NCBI RefSeq assembly: GCF_013204885.1
Contig: NZ_JABMKX010000007.1
Span: forward strand, 62,001 to 126,000
DNA length: 64,000 nt
Direction of reading: 5' to 3'
Source of the DNA: Paenibacillus tritici
Lineage (GTDB): Bacteria > Bacillota > Bacilli > Paenibacillales > Paenibacillaceae
Position 1 is the stretch's first letter. Each line of letters starts with the position of its first letter. The notes beneath the pieces were generated by a model, which saw nothing but the letters and a program-made list of their open reading frames with translations, was not told where the DNA came from and ran no database searches. Shown here piece by piece: positions 8,002 through 16,755 of this stretch. The translations under genes were made by a program, and so were the position numbers.

Positions 8002-9267
8002 TTAGCGGGGGTGATGAAACGGACATGTCAATGCTTCGGTAGCGCCCTGTAGTTCAGACTCTGGAGCCGGTTCATCCGGCCCCACATGCAGCGAGGCAGA
8101 TCCGTCCGCTTCACCGGATGGACCGGCGGCTGCTGCTGCATCCAGCTTGTCTGCATACGCCTTCTTCTGGTACATGAAACGCGGACTTAGATGCAAATCT
8201 CTCAAGGTGTTATCATTCCAGATCGGTGTCGAAGAGGGCGACATCGGGGGGATCAGCCAGCCCCATTTGCCTGATACTTCGCGCCCCTGCCGACTCTCCT
8301 GCTCCTGGAAGCGGACGAACTGATCTGCCGCTGTATGGTGATCCACAATACTGACCCCAGCCTGCTTGAACGAATGGAGTACAGCACGGTTCAGCTCCAG
8401 CAGTGCACGGTCTTTCCACAGTGATGTATTAGTCGAACGGTCCAGGCCCAGCAGATCAGCCACTGCCGGCAGGCGGTTATAACGTTCGATATCCCCCAGA
8501 TTCCGGGAACCGATCTCCGTTTCCATATACCAGCCGTTAAAAGGCGCCGCCGGGTAACGGATACCGCCGATCTCCAGGCACATATCCGAGACAACCGGAA
8601 CGGGGTACCAGCGCAGGCACAGCTCTGGGAACCGTCCGATCTCCGGATGAGTGAGCGGAATCTCCTGCACAAGTCCGGGCGGGACGGGGAACCAGCGGGG
8701 TTCCTCCCCGCCGATGCTGATGACTAGCGGCAGAATATCGAAATCCCCGCCGCTCCCCTGCCAGCCCAGCTTCCGGCAGACCGCCGTGAACTCATCCGAG
8801 GCCGGATCACCGGCACGCGGCTGCTCCCCGTCTCCGGGATAGCCGGCATAACGGATCAGCTGATGATTCCAGATGCGGATCGTTCTATCCGGCTGCTCGT
8901 CGCTGCGGAATACGGTAATGACCGGCCGGACCTTGCCACCGTTATATGCTTGCTCCACATGCCGCAATAACGCCCCGGCCACCTCCTCCACCGTCTCTGC
9001 CCCGCGCGCGTCAATCACTGCAAGTGAGTGCCAGAATAGCCTCCCGATACAGCGGCTGTTATGACGCCAGGCCATCCTCGCCCCATGGGCCAATTCTTCC
9101 TCCGTATGTATATAGGTTCCCGTAAGAATTACCTCTTCGTGTATATCTGCAAGACGCCGCTCCAGCTCACTCTGTGACTTCTCCAGCTCCTGGTAACATA
9201 CGGTGATGAACGATTCCGCCTGCCCGGTTAATTCATCAACGTTTCGCTGCTGATGTATTCGATTCAT
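8002..9267 (-). CDS. nos: Nitric oxide synthase oxygenase
   Basis: Bacterial NOS oxygenase converts L-arginine to citrulline and NO using reductase partners supplied in trans. The heme-thiolate motif WRHNSRCIGRLFW (about residues 67-79, Cys73) and the substrate/pterin region NGWYMETEIGSRNL are intact, including the arginine-binding glutamate. The ATG at 9267 is preferred over the upstream GTG because AAGGAG lies 8 nt before it. Length is about 421 residues against about 360 for Bacillus NOS: the extra ~50 C-terminal residues are Ala/Gly/Glu-rich and end in CPFHHPR. Divergent from a monooxygenase gene 73 bp away. Confidence 0.95.
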   Translation of the reverse strand: MNRIHQQRNVDELTGQAESFITVCYQELEKSQSELERRLADIHEEVILTGTYIHTEEELAHGARMAWRHNSRCIGRLFWHSLAVIDARGAETVEEVAGALLRHVEQAYNGGKVRPVITVFRSDEQPDRTIRIWNHQLIRYAGYPGDGEQPRAGDPASDEFTAVCRKLGWQGSGGDFDILPLVISIGGEEPRWFPVPPGLVQEIPLTHPEIGRFPELCLRWYPVPVVSDMCLEIGGIRYPAAPFNGWYMETEIGSRNLGDIERYNRLPAVADLLGLDRSTNTSLWKDRALLELNRAVLHSFKQAGVSIVDHHTAADQFVRFQEQESRQGREVSGKWGWLIPPMSPSSTPIWNDNTLRDLHLSPRFMYQKKAYADKLDAAAAAGPSGEADGSASLHVGPDEPAPESELQGATEALTCPFHHPR

Positions 9268-9340
9268 TTTTTTCACTCCTTAGTTCTGTTAAAATAAATG
9301 GTGATCAACCCCGCCATAGGAGCGGAAACTATATGCTGAG

Positions 9341-9673
9341 GTGATCCGTCTGAACAAATTCGGAATGTACGTGAAATTCACTGCTAAACCAGGTAGGAGA
9401 GATGCCTTGGCGGCGATTTTGCTCGAAGCTGCCGCCGCTGCGGAATCCGTACCGGAATGTGAGCTCTATCTCATCAACCTCTCGGAGACGGAACCCGATG
9501 TTCTCTGGGTGACCGAGGTGTGGAGCCATGCCGAAGCCCATGCCGCTTCCCTTACCCGGGAGGCAACCCGCGCCACGATCCAGCGGGCCATGCCGCTGAT
9601 TGACAGAGTCGAGCCGGTACAGCTCAAGCCCATTGGCGGAAAAGGCCTGTTATTCAGCTCCGCTGCGGAATAG
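9341..9673 (+). CDS. Antibiotic-biosynthesis-monooxygenase (ABM) domain protein
   Basis: A ~107-110-residue ferredoxin-like dimeric alpha/beta-barrel protein of the YgiN/HmoB type, here resembling putative quinol monooxygenases (FGMYVKFTAKPGRRDAL, then VTEVWSHAEAHAAS). Start is ambiguous: the GTG at 9341 lies inside a GAGGTGAT ribosome-binding-like sequence. A CTG at 9350 (giving NKFGMYVKF, the usual family beginning) or the ATG at 9365 are alternatives. Divergent from nos, with the two starts sharing about 70 bp, so a link to nitrosative or redox stress is plausible but unproven. Confidence 0.8.
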   Translation: MIRLNKFGMYVKFTAKPGRRDALAAILLEAAAAAESVPECELYLINLSETEPDVLWVTEVWSHAEAHAASLTREATRATIQRAMPLIDRVEPVQLKPIGGKGLLFSSAAE

Positions 9674-9700
9674 CGCCCCAGTGATTGCGAAACCTCCCAA

Positions 9701-9747
9701 ACAGGCAAGGAGCACCGCTCTTGGTCGGGCGGTACTCCTTGCCTGTT
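9701..9747 (+). terminator. Strong convergent hairpin terminator
   Basis: An 18-bp near-perfect stem (9701-9718 with 9729-9746, one mismatch) built on ACAGGCAAGGAGC. It lies between the ABM gene and the convergent ecsC-like gene and can serve both. The T run is weak. Confidence 0.7.
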
Positions 9748-9787
9748 CCTTAGTGCCTGTCTTCAGGCTCTGCTATGAACGACACCG

Positions 9788-10639
9788 TTACCTATTCGGC
9801 TCCAGTTCAGCCAGCCTGGCGATAATCCGTCTTTTGCGGTAGAGCATACGGGCAGCCTCCGTCACATCCTCCAGCGTCTTCCGGTTGAGATACGCACCGA
9901 AGAACATGCCTGCAACCGGAACCGTCTGGAGCAGCTTTTTCCAGCCCCAATTGTCACGGTATGCCACCACTACCTCCTTCCAGCCCTGAATCTTCGAGAC
10001 CGCCTCACTGGTTCCGGTACTAATGTTGCCGTCTCCGCCGGCCTGCAAATTCAGCTCCTTCAGCAGCGTGCGCTTACCGACAATATCAGAGGAAGCGAAC
10101 TGCATCACCTTCACGGTGAATATCCGCTCAGCCTTGTCTGTGGGATCGTAGCCATAACATAAGCCAATCTCCTGGATGGCCTTCAATGAGAGGCCCAGCA
10201 CGGCCGGAATATCGGCTGCGAGTGTGAAGATTCCGCCGAAGCCGGTGGTCGCCCCCTGGGCAGTAGCCGTGTTCCAGCTTCTCTCCGACAGCCGGAGTGC
10301 AGCCGCATCCATTACAGCCAGCGGGTAGGGTCCGGTATCACGGACGCCCGCCGCCTGGCTTGTCTCTTCCATCAGCCTCCCAACCTTACGCCCGGCCACC
10401 AGATAGTTGCCGCCATTCTGGACATAACTGCCCAGCTCGTCCAGCAGCTTGCCTACCTTTTCATGGATAAACTTCGGCGTCACTTTATCAAGCAGCTTGA
10501 ACGGCAACCGGGAAATCCGGTCCCAGATCATTAGCTTATTCTGCTCTTTCTCCCACTTGGCAATCTCCGCAAGCGCGGTGTGCAGCATCTCCGGTGTCTC
10601 CGGAGGACTCCATGAATCGGCGTTATCGGCTTCTGGCAT
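9788..10639 (-). CDS. EcsC family protein
   Basis: A 283-residue protein with the EcsC-family signature region GATTGFGGIFTLAADIPAVL (about residues 130-149), followed by LKAIQEIGLCYGYDP and a C-terminal PVAGMFFGAYLNRKT segment. Two short hydrophobic stretches suggest membrane association. In Bacillus, EcsC is encoded with the EcsAB ABC exporter, but here the gene stands alone. The biochemical role of the family is unknown. Confidence 0.9.
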   Translation of the reverse strand: MPEADNADSWSPPETPEMLHTALAEIAKWEKEQNKLMIWDRISRLPFKLLDKVTPKFIHEKVGKLLDELGSYVQNGGNYLVAGRKVGRLMEETSQAAGVRDTGPYPLAVMDAAALRLSERSWNTATAQGATTGFGGIFTLAADIPAVLGLSLKAIQEIGLCYGYDPTDKAERIFTVKVMQFASSDIVGKRTLLKELNLQAGGDGNISTGTSEAVSKIQGWKEVVVAYRDNWGWKKLLQTVPVAGMFFGAYLNRKTLEDVTEAARMLYRKRRIIARLAELEPNR

Positions 10640-10870
10640 TATGATGCGCCTCCCTCAAAATAGTCTCGTCGTTATGGTTGCGTTTATCTAAGATGCACTT
10701 AAGTTTTGTACTAGAAGCTGAGTCGTCACTGCGGTGAACATTTGGTTATTTGTAGTATTACGTTCATTCCTCTGATCCGGTTCACAACCGTTATATATGT
10801 ACCTGATACTTTATAACCTTATTCCCGGCAAATGATTGCACAAGCCTGCCATGCCGGTCCCGAATCCGAC
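10640..10870. other. Intergenic region without a visible gene
   Basis: About 390 bp separate the ecsC-like start from the end of the next gene. Apart from the terminator at 10871-10914 and probable promoter DNA, I see no gene, repeat or RNA. Confidence 0.5.
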
Positions 10871-10914
10871 AAAAAACAAACAGGCATTCCCGGAACCCAT
10901 CCGACAATGCCTGT
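10871..10914 (-). terminator. Terminator of the 93-residue protein gene
   Basis: On the minus strand, CAGGCATT (plus 10906-10913) pairs with AATGCCTG (plus 10881-10888), followed by TTTGTTTTTT. Confidence 0.8.
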
Positions 10915-11030
10915 TGAAGCAGGGCTACTGCGATTATAGAGGGTCTCTCCTACAGTTCCAAAATTCTCCCCCGCCACTTTTCCCTGTCTGTATATTTTTC
11001 AAGTTCAATCTATACAGCTAGACGCCCGCT

Positions 11031-11312
11031 CTAATCGCGGGCTTGGCCTCCCGGTACATCCAGTGAAGCGAGTCTGCGTTTCTCTTCCTCCAGCCTCTCT
11101 TCAGCCAGATCTACCCCGTGTCCCCCGACGGAACCCTCCGGTGCATGACGAACAGCTTCTTCGGCATGCTCCAGGCTGTTCTCTGCCTGCTCGATCATCT
11201 GCCCGGTCGGATGGCTCATTGCCTGAGTTACAGAGTTATGCAGCTTGGTTACCGCATCCTGTGACTGATCCACCGTACTGTTAGTCCGTAGACTGGATTC
11301 GTAATGCTTCAT
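11031..11312 (-). CDS. Small helical hypothetical protein
   Basis: A 93-residue hydrophilic protein of unknown function, predicted mostly helical. The region MIEQAENSLEHAEEAVRHA and the stretch LAEERLEEEKRRLASL have heptad-like charge spacing, so a coiled coil or helical hairpin is likely. No signal peptide or membrane span. The start follows GAGGGGGAAG. The terminator at 10871 belongs to it. Confidence 0.6.
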   Translation of the reverse strand: MKHYESSLRTNSTVDQSQDAVTKLHNSVTQAMSHPTGQMIEQAENSLEHAEEAVRHAPEGSVGGHGVDLAEERLEEEKRRLASLDVPGGQARD

Positions 11313-11390
11313 AAGAATTCTTCCCCCTCAATCACGGTTTCTGTTCTTCTCTAGGATGGATTGGAGGCCGTATTCTTATGCAGACAGCGC

Positions 11391-12818
11391 CTACACCAGA
11401 AACATGGCGACAACAGTCATCGCCGCCATGCCCAGCAGGACCGGCTTCAGGTTGCGCCGGGCCAGCTCGAACGGGCTGACGCCGCAGATCGCTGCGGCGG
11501 GAATCAGCGCCCACGGGATCAGGGTGCCGCCGCCGACCCAGATGGCGGCCACCTGCCCAAGGGCGGTCAGGGTCGCCGCGCCGGAATGGATCGCGGCGGC
11601 GAACAGCCCGGCAATCGAGCCGGCCAGCGAGATGCCGGAGAAGCCGGAGCCGTCAAGACCGGTAATCGCTCCGATCACCGTCAGCGTTACGGCTCCCACG
11701 GCCCCGTTCAGCGGCACGTGATTCGCCAGGGCAACGCCCAGGTCGTTCACGATGCCGTGCGAGCCGTCCGGCAGCACGTTGCCGAACAGCCCGGTGAAGG
11801 CCGAATCGCCAAGATAGAAGAAGGCGGCGATCGGGATCACGGGTCCGAAGACCTTGAAGCCGAACACGAACCCTTCAATGAGATAGGCCGTGATCTTCTC
11901 CAGCCCCTGGCCCTGGCCCCGGTGGGCCAGCAGGGTAATGACAATCAGGATCAGCACAGCGGTCCCGCCAACCAGCGCGGTAGCATCACCACCTTGCAGA
12001 TGCAGCACGAACATGCCCGCTACATCCAGCAGAAAAAGCAGCGGGATGGCAATCGCCAGCCCTTTGCGCAGACCGTCACTCATGACGACCTGCTCCTCGT
12101 CCGTCCCGGCTTCCGGCAGCGGCCCCGCAGCGGCCGGGGAGGAGGAGACCAGACCGTCTCTCCAGGTTCCGTTCTTCTGGTCTCGGCGCATCATCCAGAA
12201 GGCGCTCACCGTGGTGACCACCCCCATAACGGCAACCAGCGGAATACTGGCCTGCATCACGCTCGACACCGGAAGACCGGCAGCATCCGCAGTCAGCTTC
12301 GGAGCCCCTTGGATAATGTAATCGCCCGAGAGAGCGATCCCGTGCCCGAACAGGTTCATAGCCACCGCCGCCCCCAGCGCAGGCAGTCCGACCCGGATCG
12401 CGGCAGGCAGCAGAACAGCCCCGACCAGCGCCACCGCAGGGGAAGGCCAGAAGAAGAACGAGGTCACCATCATGATCAGCCCGATCCCCCAGTAAGCCAT
12501 CGCCGGTGTACGCAGGAACCGGGTGAGCGGGGATACCATCGTCTCGTTGATGCCTGTAATAATCAGAATCCGGCTCATGGCTACGATGATGGAGATGATC
12601 ATGATCGTGCCGAGCAGCTCTTTGGTAGCATATACAAAAGAATTGAAGATCCCGGACACCGACCCGCTGACCGTAGCCGTCGCCAGCAGTCCCAAGGCCA
12701 AAATTCCGGTCACGCAGATCATAGTCGTATCCCGCCGCCGAATGAGCAGTGCCAGAATGAACACAATAAACACCAGATACACCCAATGAATCGCAGTAAG
12801 CTGTATACTCATTCCCAT
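11391..12818 (-). CDS. Multi-pass permease of the ion-transporter superfamily (GntP/DctM-like)
   Basis: A 475-residue membrane protein with about 12 hydrophobic segments and a hydrophilic central loop (about 210-245). It shows the two-half architecture of GntP/CitMHS/DctM-type carriers: re-entrant-like regions GHGIALSGDYIIQG in the first half and GLDGSGFSGISLAGS in the second. The probable substrate is an organic anion or cation exchanged with protons or sodium; it cannot be read from sequence. The start follows GAAGGGGGCGC. The long open frame on the other strand is an artefact of GC-biased codon use. Confidence 0.7.
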   Translation of the reverse strand: MGMSIQLTAIHWVYLVFIVFILALLIRRRDTTMICVTGILALGLLATATVSGSVSGIFNSFVYATKELLGTIMIISIIVAMSRILIITGINETMVSPLTRFLRTPAMAYWGIGLIMMVTSFFFWPSPAVALVGAVLLPAAIRVGLPALGAAVAMNLFGHGIALSGDYIIQGAPKLTADAAGLPVSSVMQASIPLVAVMGVVTTVSAFWMMRRDQKNGTWRDGLVSSSPAAAGPLPEAGTDEEQVVMSDGLRKGLAIAIPLLFLLDVAGMFVLHLQGGDATALVGGTAVLILIVITLLAHRGQGQGLEKITAYLIEGFVFGFKVFGPVIPIAAFFYLGDSAFTGLFGNVLPDGSHGIVNDLGVALANHVPLNGAVGAVTLTVIGAITGLDGSGFSGISLAGSIAGLFAAAIHSGAATLTALGQVAAIWVGGGTLIPWALIPAAAICGVSPFELARRNLKPVLLGMAAMTVVAMFLV

Positions 12819-12903
12819 GATCCTGCGCCCCCTTCCACTTCCCTACAGTAACCCGGTGCTATAAGGTATGCAGAAGGATAGGCTGTTGTTCGCCGACACG
12901 GAT

Positions 12904-12944
12904 TAGAAAAAGACCCCAGTCTCCACATACATGGATTCTGGGGC
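12904..12944 (-). terminator. Terminator of the 182-residue hypothetical gene
   Basis: CCCCAG (12914-12919) pairs with CTGGGG (12938-12943), with a T-rich tail on the minus strand (12902-12911). Confidence 0.65.
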
Positions 12945-12966
12945 CAACCTGCGGATCACTCTCCGG

Positions 12967-13515
12967 TTACCGTTGTCTGCCGGACCTTCTGGCCCGGATG
13001 AAGGCAAGCTGCTGCAGCCTGTCCTGAGCATAGCTGCTGCCCTCCATGTCCAGGCGGCCGGTAGGGAGATTCGGAAGTTCCCGCACGGCTTCCGGTCCAG
13101 AGGCGGCGGGCAGAAGGGCACAAGTCCCGTCCCTGTGAACGATCAGACTATGGCTGGACATGGTATGAGGATCACGCACATACGCATCCAACTCGCCATA
13201 AATCTTACGCTGCAGCACAGGATCTTTGCTCATCTGCTGCAGAATATTCGGAGCGATCACAATCTCCGCCCGATCTTCCCGGACGCCTGAGGCAGCGGCA
13301 CTATTCCCCTTGCTGCCATCTTTGGATACCGCCAGAATCCGCACGGACAAACCATATTTCCGCTTAATCCTCCGTGCCTGATCTTCAATGGACGCTGCGA
13401 CAGCCGCCATCATCTCCGGAAAACTGAGAACAGAAGACCCGCCCATATTGCGGTCCGCCTGATGCGGTGAGCGGGTCAGCGAAGCTGCATTGATTCGTGA
13501 TATGGGAATATACAT
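12967..13515 (-). CDS. Hypothetical protein
   Basis: About 182 residues from the ATG at 13515, which has GAGGA 8 nt upstream; the frame is open to 13539. The middle section (ASIEDQARRIKRKYGL, then EIVIAPNILQQMSKDPVL and RKIYGELDAYV) recalls DUF6033-type proteins, in which a helix is followed by a short beta segment and the motif I(A)P..L..M..DP. No membrane span. I do not recognise a function. Confidence 0.55.
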   Translation of the reverse strand: MYIPISRINAASLTRSPHQADRNMGGSSVLSFPEMMAAVAASIEDQARRIKRKYGLSVRILAVSKDGSKGNSAAASGVREDRAEIVIAPNILQQMSKDPVLQRKIYGELDAYVRDPHTMSSHSLIVHRDGTCALLPAASGPEAVRELPNLPTGRLDMEGSSYAQDRLQQLAFIRARRSGRQR

Positions 13516-13596
13516 CTTAGGGTTCCTCTTCTCGTGCAAAAAGTTCAGGACAACTCTTTATCGGCGGAAAGAGGATAATCACTTAAAAATTACGTG

Positions 13597-15585
13597 CTAC
13601 TCCTTAGCCAGTGCACCCGCAGCCGCATCCTCGCCGCCCAGCCGCCCGGAGGTGAAGGAGTACCCCAGTCCGACGCCATTGCCTACATAGGTATCATTGA
13701 AGAGAACACCCTCCGATTCCACGCCGACGGCATACAGCCCTTTGACCGGAACACGCCCTTCATTCAGCACCTGGAACTTGGTATTTACCAGCAGACCGCC
13801 CACCGAACAGAGGTTGTTAACCTCCGAGACAATGGCATAATACGGGCCGCTGCCCATCGGAACCAGATATTCCTTCGCTTTGCCGAACTCCGTATCCATG
13901 CCGGTTTTTGCCGCTTCCTCATACAGCTTGAAGTCCGCTGCGAATACCGCCGGGTCCATGCCTGCATGTTTCGCCAGTTCCTCGATGGTGTTGCCTTTGA
14001 AGCCGTCGCCGTTCGCAACCATGGACTCGAATACTTTGTCTGCATCCTTCCAAGGCTGGTCCAGCTTGAACTTGTCTTTGTAAGGGGCATAGAATTCCGG
14101 CGGCATACCTGGCAGCTTCGGTGCCTGAAGGCCGTTCATCCCTTTGGTTCTAAGCGCATCCACCTGCGCCTGCGACAGAATGACCAGATGATAGGCTCCG
14201 TTAAAAGCACTGGTATTCGCCGCCGCGACTGCGGTAAGTGTCGCCGCCTCATCTCTGAATCTCGCTCCGGAAGGACCGACATTCATCAGGGTCGGCAGGT
14301 AGGTCAGCATCAGCGGATAACTGGCCTCGAACGGCTCATACTCCGCCTTCAGCTTGTCTGTGGCTCTGGCCAGTGTCTGGTGAAGCATTTGTCCCCCGAA
14401 GTTATCGGGAACCTTCGCACCGGCATCCCAGGCCATCTTCAGGCCTTCACCGATGTTCTGTCCAAGTCCGCCGTTCACGCCTTCGAAGCCGAACGCTTCC
14501 TTAACCATCTCTTTATTGCCGGCATATCCTCCGGTAGCCATCACAATGCTTTTACCGGTAATCTCAAGCGTCGTCCCGTCGGACTTCTCCGCAACCACTC
14601 CGGTAACTTCGCCGTTAGTGCCTGTGATCAGCTTCTTGGCCGTTGTCTCAGTAATCACCTGACCGCCGCCCTTCTCCACCGATGCCTTGAGCATCGCGCG
14701 CAGCAGATCCTGGCGGGTCTCATAAGCCGGAAGCATATGCAGCTGTTCTCCGCCAAAGTTAAGGAAGGTGGTGGTGTAGCCTTTGCCGGTCAGCCAGTCA
14801 TACGTCTCACCCGACTTCGTAACATACTGGCGGATCGCTGCCGCATTCACTCTCCAGTGGTTGTTAACAATCCAGTCCCCGATCTCCTTCTCCACTTCCA
14901 CTTGGAGTCCGCTGCTTAACGCTGCTGAGGAGTTGTAGAATTTGCCCGCCCAGGACAGATTGCTCGCTCCGCCAATCGTCGCTGTTTTCTCGATCAGGAT
15001 AACCTTAGCACCTGCGTCCGCTGCCGAGACTGCCGCTGATACACCGGATGCCCCTGCGCCTACCACGACCACATCTGCGGACAGCTGCTCGGTTTGGCCT
15101 TCTCCCGATTTCACTACAGCCTTGGATTTAAAAGCCTCCACATTGCCGCCCGCCTGCTTCACCGCATCCTCAACGGCGGTCAGAATCGCCTTGCTGGACT
15201 CAGATGCTCCGCTGACGGCATCAATATTCAAGGTCTGGCCGGTCAGTATCTCTTCCTTGATCTTGTTGATTGCCTCCACCCCGATACCGGCGGTTTCGTT
15301 CTGGCCGACCACCTCAATACCGGTGATTACGGATTCAGCGTCAAGTGTCACTTCTACCTGAATCTTGCCGTCTTTACCGTCGGCTTCCGCTTTATAGGTT
15401 CCCGCTTTGAAATCTGCCGGCACTGCACTTGTACCCGCTGGCTGCACAGCCTCCGGTGATGCCGACGGTTGTTCCGAAGCTGCCGGAGCGGCAGTCTGAT
15501 TACCGCTGCAGCCGCTGATGAGCGACAGGATCATTACCAGGCATACGGTTAATATCAACATTGGTTTTGTAGCTTGCTTATGCAT
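13597..15585 (-). CDS. Lipid-anchored FMN-binding/FAD-dependent fumarate-reductase-like flavoprotein
   Basis: About 662 residues from the ATG at 15585, after AGGGGGAGAAAG. Signal peptide with lipobox LISGC (cysteine about residue 26). A Ser/Pro/Ala linker is followed by an FMN-binding domain (about 60-140) whose attachment motif is SGASESS, with serine where the covalent threonine usually lies. Then comes a FAD-binding oxidoreductase domain starting VVVVGAGASGVSAAVSAADAG (read as two halves) and ending in the VGGLLVN and YVGNGVGLGYSFTSGRLGGE segments. It is therefore an extracytoplasmic flavin reductase of the urocanate/fumarate-reductase type. The electron acceptor is unknown. The promoter is a MerR-type site and merR lies directly upstream. 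Confidence 0.85.
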   Translation of the reverse strand: MHKQATKPMLILTVCLVMILSLISGCSGNQTAAPAASEQPSASPEAVQPAGTSAVPADFKAGTYKAEADGKDGKIQVEVTLDAESVITGIEVVGQNETAGIGVEAINKIKEEILTGQTLNIDAVSGASESSKAILTAVEDAVKQAGGNVEAFKSKAVVKSGEGQTEQLSADVVVVGAGASGVSAAVSAADAGAKVILIEKTATIGGASNLSWAGKFYNSSAALSSGLQVEVEKEIGDWIVNNHWRVNAAAIRQYVTKSGETYDWLTGKGYTTTFLNFGGEQLHMLPAYETRQDLLRAMLKASVEKGGGQVITETTAKKLITGTNGEVTGVVAEKSDGTTLEITGKSIVMATGGYAGNKEMVKEAFGFEGVNGGLGQNIGEGLKMAWDAGAKVPDNFGGQMLHQTLARATDKLKAEYEPFEASYPLMLTYLPTLMNVGPSGARFRDEAATLTAVAAANTSAFNGAYHLVILSQAQVDALRTKGMNGLQAPKLPGMPPEFYAPYKDKFKLDQPWKDADKVFESMVANGDGFKGNTIEELAKHAGMDPAVFAADFKLYEEAAKTGMDTEFGKAKEYLVPMGSGPYYAIVSEVNNLCSVGGLLVNTKFQVLNEGRVPVKGLYAVGVESEGVLFNDTYVGNGVGLGYSFTSGRLGGEDAAAGALAKE

Positions 15586-15654
15586 TCTTTCTCCCCCTGT
15601 GTGGTTAATACAGCCCTGTGTCTGTCTCTGTAAGGGCCGCTGGCTAGCCCACAA

Positions 15655-15685
15655 AGTGTAAACCTTGGTACTGTACCAAGGTCAA
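15655..15685 (-). promoter_or_regulatory. MerR-type promoter with 19-bp spacer
   Basis: Minus strand: -35 TTGACC (plus 15680-15685), -10 TACACT (plus 15655-15660), separated by exactly 19 bp. The spacer is covered by a perfect dyad with arms ACCTTGGTAC / GTACCAAGGT around one central base (plus 15662-15682). This is the classic MerR architecture, where the activator untwists an overlong spacer. It drives the flavoprotein gene. Confidence 0.9.
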
Positions 15686-15734
15686 TGAACGTTACGTGAA
15701 ATTTTTCTCAAAGTATCACAGACTTCGTGCTCCG

Positions 15735-16550
15735 CTATATCCGCTCGATAGGTATATTGATCTCCAGATACGTCTTGCTGCCGTTGTTCGTGCGCTCTGT
15801 GAACAGGATTTTACCGTTGATATCCCCGCTGATCCGGCAATTCTGCGCCTTCGCATAATCCAGCATGAAGCCGAAGGACTCCCGTTCGAGGTATTCCTCA
15901 TATTCGCTGACAATCACTGCAGAGATGCAGACAGCCGGCTCCAGGTATTCGGTGCTCTCATCCAGGCAGACCTCCAGCTTCTGCTGATCCTCCGCAAGCA
16001 GCGCAAGCCCCCAGCTATAATCCAGCTCATCCGTTCCATTGATACCTTCGGTATTCTCAATCCGGAAGGAGTAGAAGGTGAACGGCAGCAGCTCCATCCA
16101 GGACTGCACGGTCTTTTTGAGCCCCTCCTTCTGGAGCAGATGATTCTTGTTCGTCTGTTGAATCCGGTACATCCCCGGCACTTGCCTGATGGTACAGGTA
16201 TAAAAAGATTCACCAATCCCCCCAAGCTCGGCATGAATCTCCTGAATCTTGCTGAGCAGCAGCGTGCTGCGCCGGATCTCCTCTTCCAGCTGCATACCGG
16301 CAGCGGCTATGGACTCTACCACTTGCCCGGACGGCGCATCTCTGATCAATCCGGCCACCGCCTGAAGCGGAATCTGCATGCTCCTGTACCACCTGCTCGA
16401 CAATAAATTCCGCGCGTCCAGGTCATTAAAATAACGGTAATTATTATGATTGTCCTTCATCGGCCGGACAATATCATGCTTCTCGTATAAACGCAGTGTA
16501 TCCGCCGTCACTCCCAGAATGGACGCAAATTCACCGATAGAATATTTCAT
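15735..16550 (-). CDS. MerR family transcriptional activator with effector domain
   Basis: A 271-residue protein. The N-terminal winged HTH (1-70) begins YSIGEFASILGVTADTLRLY and contains the RYF wing motif; a coiled dimerisation helix lies around 80-115. The C-terminal ~150 residues are a GyrI-like effector-binding domain typical of multidrug-sensing MerR proteins. It ends 50 bp before the MerR-type promoter of the flavoprotein gene, so it most likely activates that gene. No cysteine pattern for metal sensing is evident. Confidence 0.88.
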   Translation of the reverse strand: MKYSIGEFASILGVTADTLRLYEKHDIVRPMKDNHNNYRYFNDLDARNLLSSRWYRSMQIPLQAVAGLIRDAPSGQVVESIAAAGMQLEEEIRRSTLLLSKIQEIHAELGGIGESFYTCTIRQVPGMYRIQQTNKNHLLQKEGLKKTVQSWMELLPFTFYSFRIENTEGINGTDELDYSWGLALLAEDQQKLEVCLDESTEYLEPAVCISAVIVSEYEEYLERESFGFMLDYAKAQNCRISGDINGKILFTERTNNGSKTYLEINIPIERI

Positions 16551-16755
16551 CAGCAGCCCCCCAGCTTACTTGATCGCATTCTTCCCCGCCTGTCATTCAC
16601 ATCATTAATGATAGTGGGTTACGCCGGAAGACATTGTGGATTATGTCACACCGTTCCTGCCGGGCCTTATGTATTAGCTTTTCCTGTCGCCGGTGACGAC
16701 GGCATGGTTTATACTTGAAGATACTGAAGAAATACGAAGAACGGAGGCGGCAGCC

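Noticed and set aside
11361..12851. A 496-codon open frame opposite the permease gene
   Set aside because: Composition is Arg/Gln/Gly/His-rich as expected for the complement of a hydrophobic protein; the minus-strand frame encodes a clear membrane protein.
13594..14919. A 441-codon open frame opposite the flavoprotein gene
   Set aside because: No recognisable domain; the minus-strand frame has intact FMN and FAD motifs.
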